Shown: positions 1 to 6,694 of the stretch, one piece after another
Layout of the letters: every line of letters begins with the position of its first letter
Position numbering within the stretch: position 1 is the first letter of the stretch
Virus record (IMG/VR): IMGVR_UViG_3300001748_000018
Span: 1-28,774 of that record
DNA: 28,774 nt
Source: a virus
Strand: one strand, 5' to 3'
Position numbers and translations under genes: made by a program
The notes under the pieces: generated by a model
Databases searched by the model: none
Seen by the model: only the letters and a program-made list of their open reading frames with translations
Told to the model about the DNA's origin: nothing

Positions 1-1062
1 ACAAAGACACCAACAACACAAGCTCTAGAAGATTCTGAAATAGCTCCCCTGTTCTTTAGTGGTGACGAGGGAGCTTGGTATGATCCTTCAGACTTTGATA
101 CAATGTTTGAGGACTATCAGGGCACGATTCCTGTTACGGGAACTAGCCAACCTGTTGGTCTTATTCTTGACAAGAGTAAGGGCTTGCAGAAAGGTAATGA
201 GTTATTTAGCTCCTTTGATTTTGTAGGGGCTGGTTGGGCCTTTACTGACGGAGTATTAGAGACTTCAGGAGGCACAGCTACTTCTTGTTATGCAAATATA
301 ACGACTCCAAACAAGTGGTATGAAGTATCCTTTGATGTTAGCTTAAGTTCAGGAAGCCTTCAAGTATATGTTGGAGGGGACTTAGCCAAAAATATAGTTG
401 GTTCAGGAAGCTATAAATTTGTAGACACAGGGGCAACGAATAGCAGACTGCAATTCACGCCAGCCTCCTTTGTAGGCGCTATATCTAACATCTCAGTAAG
501 AGAACTCCCAGGCAACCACGCATATCAGCAAACAAGCACAGCAAGACCTACTCTTCAGGTTGATGCTTCTAGCAACTATTACCTGGACTTTGATGGGGTG
601 GATGATTGGATGTCGACCACGTTTGGTGCGTCTATTCCGCAGCCGTTGACCTTTGCAGCGGCCGCGTTGTGGGCAGACTCCACATCCACAGCAGCAATTC
701 ACTGGTCGTCGGATTCTGGGTTCCAAACTTACTCTGTTAAAAACAGCTCTGATATGCAAATGACCCCAGGGAGTATTGTATACGCAGAACCGGACGGAGT
801 ATCCAATAACGTTTGGGTGCAGCATTTTGATGCGGCAAGCTTTTACCTTCGCAAAGACGGGTCGGTGCAGACGCCGATTTCAGGCTCATCCACTGGCACC
901 ACCTCGTTGGATTCGCTGCGCCTAGCAATCAATCCTCTGGGAAGCGTTTCCTCTCACGCATCTCGCTGGTATGGCGTTGTGTTGGTTGCCCGCACCCTAA
1001 CCACCGCCGAAATCAACAACCTGGAGTCCTATCTAGCATCCAAGTCAGGAGTGACACTATAA
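1..1062 (+). CDS. Tail fibre/adhesin-like structural protein with LamG-like C-terminal domain (5' end outside window)
   Basis: The reading frame is open from base 1, so the gene begins upstream; the first internal ATG at 103 is not a convincing start, because the typical phage motif around it (GAWYDPSDFDTMF, then the PVGLILDKS segment) straddles that codon. This motif introduces many phage tail-fibre and structural proteins. It is followed by a beta-rich segment resembling a carbohydrate-binding module (about 205-510) and then by a concanavalin/LamG-like jelly-roll region starting near YLDFDGVDDWM (about 580-1050). The family context suggests a surface-exposed adhesin binding host glycans, acting at the tail or capsid periphery. 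The 3' half is visibly GC-richer than the 5' half and than neighbouring genes (33/60 and 36/60 G+C at 601-660 and 661-720), consistent with an exchanged module. Exact role and virion location are inferred, not shown. Confidence 0.72.
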   Translation, partial: TKTPTTQALEDSEIAPLFFSGDEGAWYDPSDFDTMFEDYQGTIPVTGTSQPVGLILDKSKGLQKGNELFSSFDFVGAGWAFTDGVLETSGGTATSCYANITTPNKWYEVSFDVSLSSGSLQVYVGGDLAKNIVGSGSYKFVDTGATNSRLQFTPASFVGAISNISVRELPGNHAYQQTSTARPTLQVDASSNYYLDFDGVDDWMSTTFGASIPQPLTFAAAALWADSTSTAAIHWSSDSGFQTYSVKNSSDMQMTPGSIVYAEPDGVSNNVWVQHFDAASFYLRKDGSVQTPISGSSTGTTSLDSLRLAINPLGSVSSHASRWYGVVLVARTLTTAEINNLESYLASKSGVTL

Positions 1063-1087
1063 TACAACTATATAATTGGAGTAAATC

Positions 1088-1549
1088 ATGGCAGATATTT
1101 TTAGAACAATGATCGTCCCCGAATCACATCAGACAATGGCACAGGACTTAGCAGTTACTGTTAAGCCTGTCGCAGGTCAGAACATGTGGATTACAGGTCT
1201 TAGAGCAGTAGATCTAGACCCTGCCCCAAGCGCAGCATCACACTTTATCAGCACAGGATTCATTAGTCCTGAATGGCAAGTGCTCATGCCTTGGAAGTCT
1301 TGGGAAAAGATTGTAGACCCTGATACACAAGAAGTAACCTGGAATGTTACAGCCTCATCAGCAGGTAATCCAGCAATGCTTCACGCAGCACTACAGGAAC
1401 TTGGGTCACCAATTACTTTAGAGGAAATTGAAGGTCTGTTCGTAGCAGCAGATGTAACAGATCAGCCTCCTTTTGACGCAATGGAAAGACTTGGGCTGAA
1501 GATCTTCGATCCTGAAGAGTTTGTCCCACCTGAAGAGGAGCCTGTTTGA
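1088..1549 (+). CDS. Small phage protein of unknown function
   Basis: A 153-residue protein with ATG at 1088 and a TTGGAG ribosome-binding site a few bases upstream. The N-terminus (RTMIVPESHQTMAQDL) and the later FISTGFISPEWQVL segment resemble a group of small phage proteins often found next to tail-fibre genes, but I cannot name a family with certainty. There is no signal peptide or membrane segment; the C-terminus is acidic and proline-rich (PEEFVPPEEEPV). Its position between an adhesin-like gene and further tail genes suggests a structural or assembly role, for instance as a fibre accessory protein or chaperone. That role is only inferred. The gene ends in TGATG, sharing one base with the next start, so the two are probably translationally coupled. 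Confidence 0.75.
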   Translation: MADIFRTMIVPESHQTMAQDLAVTVKPVAGQNMWITGLRAVDLDPAPSAASHFISTGFISPEWQVLMPWKSWEKIVDPDTQEVTWNVTASSAGNPAMLHAALQELGSPITLEEIEGLFVAADVTDQPPFDAMERLGLKIFDPEEFVPPEEEPV

Positions 1550-2583
1550 TGAGAGGTGTAGTGGAAGTCTATTACGGAGGCGAAAAGATTGCCTCCGAAC
1601 CTAATATGATTATGGATAACTTGGGGGAAGTCATCACAGACTTCATGACACTTCCAAGAGCACTAAAGAACATTGCTAGTGCTTCCGGTCTATTAGACGC
1701 TTCCAACTACACCGTCAGAGCAGCTAGTTTAGGGAAAGATGCTCCCGGATATCAGTTCCATGCTCACTCCTCAGAGTTATCAGCAGCTATGGCTGTTGAT
1801 GGTATTCTACGTGTTGTATCTTATGGAGATGTCTCAGTATCTAGTTATCAAACAAGTAGCTTTTATGTTTCAACGGGTAATAAGCTTTTACCTGAGTTCC
1901 CGAAACCTACTATGGATAGGTTAGAGGAGAGATCTACCCAAGTCTCTTACCTATCAAGTAGTCTAAATGTAGGACATAACCTAAACTTTATACCTAGTGG
2001 GGGGGTATCAGCTAGTTTAGGTTGTTATGCGCCAACGGGTGTATTTATAGCGCACATCTTATCTGCTAGTGTTGGAGCAGGACAACCCTTAAGTGATAAC
2101 TTAATAATTTCGGCATTATATAATAATGTTAGTGGTTTTAATTGTTACGAAACTATAGATTCAAGGGGATTTATCCTTATGGATGTCTCTAATGTTTTAG
2201 AGGGTCGGCAGAGAGAAAACTCCAACATTTTTGGCGGTTTAATAATGTCTTACGTAGATGATTGGAATGACCCGGCGACAGGAGATCTTTCTGTCGATTA
2301 TATCTTAAACATAGACTCGAAGGATTTTCTATGTTTAAATATGTTTGGGGGTATATACAATATAGGGCTATGGTGCTATGATATTAGAGCCATGCTTGAT
2401 AAGGGTATGCAACCTCCATTTAGTCAGTATAGTAAAGAAGATTTAGAATACAAATTAGTAGCGAGAAAAACATTTACAAGAGATTTAACCTATTATTGTG
2501 ATTCTACTGAGCCTGGAGGGACCATCCCAGGAATTGAACTCGTCCAAGATTTAAAGTTAGTTTGGAGTTGGAGATTTAAATGA
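1549..2583 (+). CDS. Virion structural protein of unknown function, paralogue of the next gene
   Basis: I choose the ATG at 1549, which overlaps the previous stop by one base (TGATG) and has a GAGGAG ribosome-binding site at about 1535-1540; a TTG one codon earlier is a weaker alternative. The protein has 344 residues. It opens with a short beta unit (VVEVYYGGEKIASEPNMIMD) and ends LVARKTFTRDLTY, then LKLVWSWRFK. The same opening and ending pattern is seen in the next gene, so the two look like diverged duplicates with different middles. The middle is AT-rich (13/60 G+C at 2101-2160). No enzyme motif is visible. Similar proteins occur in the structural regions of T4-like environmental phages. 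A tail or baseplate component is likely by context, but this is an inference. Confidence 0.75.
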   Translation: MRGVVEVYYGGEKIASEPNMIMDNLGEVITDFMTLPRALKNIASASGLLDASNYTVRAASLGKDAPGYQFHAHSSELSAAMAVDGILRVVSYGDVSVSSYQTSSFYVSTGNKLLPEFPKPTMDRLEERSTQVSYLSSSLNVGHNLNFIPSGGVSASLGCYAPTGVFIAHILSASVGAGQPLSDNLIISALYNNVSGFNCYETIDSRGFILMDVSNVLEGRQRENSNIFGGLIMSYVDDWNDPATGDLSVDYILNIDSKDFLCLNMFGGIYNIGLWCYDIRAMLDKGMQPPFSQYSKEDLEYKLVARKTFTRDLTYYCDSTEPGGTIPGIELVQDLKLVWSWRFK

Positions 2584-3188
2584 AAAATTTTATTGAAGAT
2601 TTAGATGTTAAGGGCCACCTTCAGATCACTAAAGTTTTTACTAATGGTCGTCAAGAGATTGTTTTTGATGATCATAACATTATTGTTTCTGGGATGGGTT
2701 TAGGTCTGTCTTACTTGTTTAGCTTATCTGGGTCCCAAGATATTCTTGATTATCAGATAGACCGATTTCAAGTTGGTGTTAGTGGAAGCCCTGCTGCCGA
2801 GGTTAGCTCCACTTACGAATTAGTTGGCCCTTTAAGTTCTACTGAGTATGGAGATAACGCTCTACTTTATGTTGTAGAGGGTTACCACGCTAGAGATTCT
2901 CAGTATTACCAAGGCCCCGAATCTTATGGGTATATCCCCCCACACAAAGTAAGTAAAGTGGGGGAACGCAGTGTTCGCTACACTATTACCTTAGATAAGG
3001 ACTCTTGCAATAGCCTAAACCGCGACGGAACCGATATGGCTCTTAATGAGATAGGATTATTCATGAAAAATCCTTTAGGTAGCAAATTAGCTCTAGATAA
3101 TTCAGTTCTAGTTGCTTATAGATATTTTTCAGGAATAGAAAAAACTGAAGACTTTTCTCTAGTTTTTAGATGGACAATTAACTGGTAA
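2580..3188 (+). CDS. Virion structural protein of unknown function, paralogue of the previous gene
   Basis: A 202-residue protein whose ATG overlaps the preceding stop (ATGA, 2580-2583), with GGAG a few bases upstream, indicating translational coupling. The N-terminus has a beta hairpin-like unit (LQITKVFTNGRQEIVFDDHN) followed by IIVSGMGLGLSYLFS. The C-terminus reads VLVAYRYFSGIEKTEDFSLV and closes FRWTINW, a pattern I associate with structural proteins of T4-like phages. The protein aligns by eye with both ends of its upstream neighbour but lacks that protein's longer middle. No catalytic residues, signal peptide or transmembrane segment are visible. Context (fibre genes before and very large structural genes after) suggests a tail or baseplate accessory component. 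Confidence 0.78.
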   Translation: MKNFIEDLDVKGHLQITKVFTNGRQEIVFDDHNIIVSGMGLGLSYLFSLSGSQDILDYQIDRFQVGVSGSPAAEVSSTYELVGPLSSTEYGDNALLYVVEGYHARDSQYYQGPESYGYIPPHKVSKVGERSVRYTITLDKDSCNSLNRDGTDMALNEIGLFMKNPLGSKLALDNSVLVAYRYFSGIEKTEDFSLVFRWTINW

Positions 3189-3192
3189 TATT

Positions 3193-6100
3193 ATGGCTCT
3201 TCCTTTTCACCTTGACGATCTTTACACTGCTTCAGGAACAGCTAAACCCTTTGGGTGCTGGACAGATGTCGTTACCAAATTTAATGCCGCATCTTTTTAT
3301 AACTACGAGCAAGATAACCTGCCTTTATTTGATTTAGAGGAAAGAACTTACTTCTTGTGGGAGAAGTTCGGCTACCCTACGTCGTCAATCCCAGGCATGG
3401 TTCTTCTAGTTTCTGGAAATGCTTTAGATGCTGACATTGTTTGCAATGGTAATATTTTCCTAAGCGTTAGTGCTGCTGTAGACGCATTACCAAGATATCT
3501 TAATTTCCCTGTTATTATTGAGGTAGCCTCGTTTGGAGATTTAGGTGATCTAGAGATAACTGATATAAAGATGGGTCCTAACGGGAGCCTTGAGATTATC
3601 AATAGAACTACTTATGACTCGAAGATAGAACTAAATAATTACTCTTACGATGCTTCTGGAGACACTAAACTTTCTTTAGGGTCCCACACAGAATACCAAA
3701 ATATGTGGGAGAGAATTAAATCAGCAAAAGATACCAGCTATGACGGTTTAATTAACTTCTTTAGTTGTATAGAAGGCTACAGCCCATCGTCATTACTAGG
3801 TTATCCAATCTTCTCCGGCACGTATGACACTATTTCGGATAATGTGGCTCTAAAGAATCTAGATAGCAGAATTCAAGATTCATATTCTGCATTCTTTGGT
3901 AACCCTGCTGGTCTTTACAATACTTTAGTCAATAACTACGAGTTTGGTAGATTAACCGCAGCAAAGCTTACTCTACCCGCAGCAATCAATGCTATTTCTG
4001 AGCTTGACGTGACTTCGGTCCTTATCGACCATTCCCCAATAGTCCCAAATATAACTCAATACGACCCAAGCTCCTACTCGATCGTTGATGGTTATTCTTT
4101 TGCAAACGAGCTATACAGAACTAACTCAATAACAGCAGATCCAGGCAGCAGACCAATCAAAGGAACTTACTACGGTAATAATCTAAAGTCCCTTACGATT
4201 AAGTCTTGCACAGGACCAATTTACATTAGAGGCTTCTACTGTTCAGGTGATGGAACCACCGATGAGACAGGAGTCACTATCGAAAATTCTACTGTTTTCC
4301 TTGATAACTTAGCTGTCGCTCGATACGTAAAGCATGGAATGAATATAAAGAATTCCAAGGTGTCTTTCATCGGTTCTCTTTATATACATCGCTGCTATGC
4401 CTTAGACTCCAATGGTGATCGAACGTCAAAGGAATGGCTAACTAACAGCAAGCTTATTAAAGCACCAAAAGACGATTCTGCTGGTATTCACGCCGTCAAC
4501 TCACATCTGAATTTCGTAGACTCAACTGATAGATACGAAGGGATTATTACCGATAAGGGGTATGGCACTGCTTACTATAGACAAGGTATACACAACCTAA
4601 GAGTAATATCAAGAAACTCTACAGGAGTTAGACTAATCAACTCTGTAATTTCAGGGGGTAGATCTCGTCAAGTAGATGCAATCAACACTTCCCTAGCTTA
4701 TGCTACTGCTGATCTCCTAACCATAGAGGGAAATGCTAACTATGGAATTGAATTAGATAACAGTGAATTAGGTTACGAGGGCCGTTTAGAGCTAGTTGGC
4801 AATACCCGAGGAGTGAATTCGAACAATTCAATCCTAAAGCTTGACGAAGTCTGCGTGGAGAATAACCATCTTTACGGTATAAACCTTGATAACTCAGAGT
4901 TTGTATACGGAGCTTATTCAGTATCAGCAGCATCTAGATATGATTTCTTATTAATGAATATTGCTCTAGATACTGCTTATCCAAAGAGATACTCCTACAA
5001 GTTCGCAGGAAACGGACAGCACATCAGAGCTTTAAATTCCAAAGTCCTGATACCGGAATACACCAAAGATACTACAGCTTATTTAGGTAGACTACATATG
5101 AGTAATGCTCATGGTAGTGATACTTTAGATAATTTACTTCCTTCAGTAGAGTTGCTTAACTCCACAGCTAAGTTCATTAACTTAGTCTCCCTTCGTGAAG
5201 GGTCTGCTGACAAGGTCTCCGAAGGTGCTCACATTCTAGCTAAGGATAACTCTGAAGTTTATGTTCTAGGAACGACCTCATCAGTATGTTGCTTCTTAGC
5301 GGGATACCCCACAGTGCCTTCATACGATTCTATGAAGTATTACGCTGCGTTAGCTGCGGAGGATAACTCAACAATTCATTTCAGAGGCCCTGTAATGATC
5401 TGGGATGGTGCGGTTGGGGCTTATGCTAAGTCTAACTCAAACCTAATATTTGAGCCTCATAGACTTTCAAACGGAACATTAGATGTTGAGGGTTTCGAGC
5501 TAACAAACTCAAAAGCTCACACAATGATCGAGGTCAAGAGTTATAAATCATGTTTAGTAGCTGACAAGAACTCTAACATCGAGATGAACGATCTAGGAAC
5601 TTTTAGAAGATATTGGGCTACATCAGACACAACAGATAGTATCTATAATACTAACCTGCTCGATATTGATAACCACATATCCGCAGGATACTTCCAATTC
5701 TTACCTAACCCTAATGATATAGATGCTTACTCAACTATAGCTGGTGCTAGTTTATCTACTAGACCTTCTGTAGCTACAATCGCAGGAACAGCCGGTCGCC
5801 ATTACTGGTCTAGGGACCCTTTTAATTCTGACCCCTTCCACCTCTCATCAGTCACCCAGGGTGGATTATGTCTAAAGGCTTTAAATGGATCACACGTAAA
5901 TGTTAGAAACGTTCACTTCCCTTGCGGTTACTGGAATGCTAGTTCTGTAGTTTATGACTACAACGCAGCAGATAGTCACTGCTCTAGATTATTTATTTGG
6001 AACTTATCTAATAACTCAACTCTGCACGCAAACCATTTATCCATCAGCGGAACATATCCATCCCTCGCGGGATACCATGGACCGATGGCAGTTTGGTTAA

Positions 6101-6693
6101 GTGCCACAGACTCCCCTGCATATGGGGCTCCATCTTCGACCCCTGACACTTCTACACTGTCGGTATTAGATTATTATGGGAGCGGATACAACGATATTTG
6201 GAATCTACCTAATGACACTAGTGCAGCTTACGGTCAAAATGGATTCCTTAATCAAGGACCGTTTAGAATTTATGTTGGCGTAGACTCCCTAGCAAACTAC
6301 TTATTTGCAGGAGACCAAGAGCCTGGATACGTAAAACAGCTTTTCGCTCAAGGCTATAATACTTCAGGAAACTTATCTTCGATACCTGAGACTAGCGGTC
6401 TATATGGTAAAATCTTAAGAGTATCTGAAACTAGTGGCTTAGAGTCAAGTGGATTCTACTATGCAAATGAATTCGTGAAGACAGATCCCAACTCTATTTT
6501 ACTAGATGAGTCTGCTGCTAACTGCTTTGCTAATGCGAAGAATGGAGCTATGGGAACTTCTAATAGACCTCAAATCTGCACGATATATATCGCAAAGAGT
6601 TCTCTCTACGGAGAAGGGCAATCTACGATATCAGGGGGGGCCGGAGACGGGTTCAAGAGTCCTAATATATTCGATTTAATCCAAGAGTGCTAA
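3193..6693 (+). CDS. Large beta-helix-like virion protein with N-terminal attachment motif
   Basis: This 1166-residue protein starts four bases after the previous stop with only a weak ribosome-binding site. Residues 34-59 hold an NYEQDNLPLFDLEERTYFLW segment that is also recognisable in the next gene (DNIPLKQLMEND), so it is probably a shared docking element. From about residue 356 to 945 the protein carries at least fourteen copies of a short ladder motif, Asn-Ser-x-hydrophobic-x-hydrophobic (ENSTVFL, KNSKVSF, DNSELGY, NNSILKL, DNSEVYV, DNSTIHF, SNSNLIF, KNSNIEM). Such ladders are typical of right-handed parallel beta-helices in phage tailspikes and pectate-lyase-like folds. I see no clear catalytic triad, so glycan binding or a purely structural role is as likely as cleavage. 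Location is inferred to be tail fibre, spike or baseplate edge. Confidence 0.8.
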   Translation: MALPFHLDDLYTASGTAKPFGCWTDVVTKFNAASFYNYEQDNLPLFDLEERTYFLWEKFGYPTSSIPGMVLLVSGNALDADIVCNGNIFLSVSAAVDALPRYLNFPVIIEVASFGDLGDLEITDIKMGPNGSLEIINRTTYDSKIELNNYSYDASGDTKLSLGSHTEYQNMWERIKSAKDTSYDGLINFFSCIEGYSPSSLLGYPIFSGTYDTISDNVALKNLDSRIQDSYSAFFGNPAGLYNTLVNNYEFGRLTAAKLTLPAAINAISELDVTSVLIDHSPIVPNITQYDPSSYSIVDGYSFANELYRTNSITADPGSRPIKGTYYGNNLKSLTIKSCTGPIYIRGFYCSGDGTTDETGVTIENSTVFLDNLAVARYVKHGMNIKNSKVSFIGSLYIHRCYALDSNGDRTSKEWLTNSKLIKAPKDDSAGIHAVNSHLNFVDSTDRYEGIITDKGYGTAYYRQGIHNLRVISRNSTGVRLINSVISGGRSRQVDAINTSLAYATADLLTIEGNANYGIELDNSELGYEGRLELVGNTRGVNSNNSILKLDEVCVENNHLYGINLDNSEFVYGAYSVSAASRYDFLLMNIALDTAYPKRYSYKFAGNGQHIRALNSKVLIPEYTKDTTAYLGRLHMSNAHGSDTLDNLLPSVELLNSTAKFINLVSLREGSADKVSEGAHILAKDNSEVYVLGTTSSVCCFLAGYPTVPSYDSMKYYAALAAEDNSTIHFRGPVMIWDGAVGAYAKSNSNLIFEPHRLSNGTLDVEGFELTNSKAHTMIEVKSYKSCLVADKNSNIEMNDLGTFRRYWATSDTTDSIYNTNLLDIDNHISAGYFQFLPNPNDIDAYSTIAGASLSTRPSVATIAGTAGRHYWSRDPFNSDPFHLSSVTQGGLCLKALNGSHVNVRNVHFPCGYWNASSVVYDYNAADSHCSRLFIWNLSNNSTLHANHLSISGTYPSLAGYHGPMAVWLSATDSPAYGAPSSTPDTSTLSVLDYYGSGYNDIWNLPNDTSAAYGQNGFLNQGPFRIYVGVDSLANYLFAGDQEPGYVKQLFAQGYNTSGNLSSIPETSGLYGKILRVSETSGLESSGFYYANEFVKTDPNSILLDESAANCFANAKNGAMGTSNRPQICTIYIAKSSLYGEGQSTISGGAGDGFKSPNIFDLIQEC

Positions 6694-6694
6694 T

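Noticed and set aside
658-665. NotI site (GCGGCCGC) suggesting vector or cloning sequence
   Set aside because: The reading frame runs through it and encodes a sensible part of the LamG-like region; it is a chance site in a GC-rich stretch.
493-928. Two overlapping reverse-strand open frames (493-825 and 737-928)
   Set aside because: They lie opposite the GC-rich part of the forward fibre gene, lack plausible start signals and have unnatural, Cys/Arg-rich products. They are shadows of the forward gene.
1546-1548. TTG start three bases upstream of the ATG at 1549
   Set aside because: The ATG overlaps the previous stop in the common TGATG form and has a better distance to GAGGAG.
1999-2005. 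Run of seven G as a slippage or sequencing-error site (also 6634-6640)
   Set aside because: Both genes remain in frame before and after the runs with sensible protein ends, so neither a frameshift nor programmed slippage is needed.
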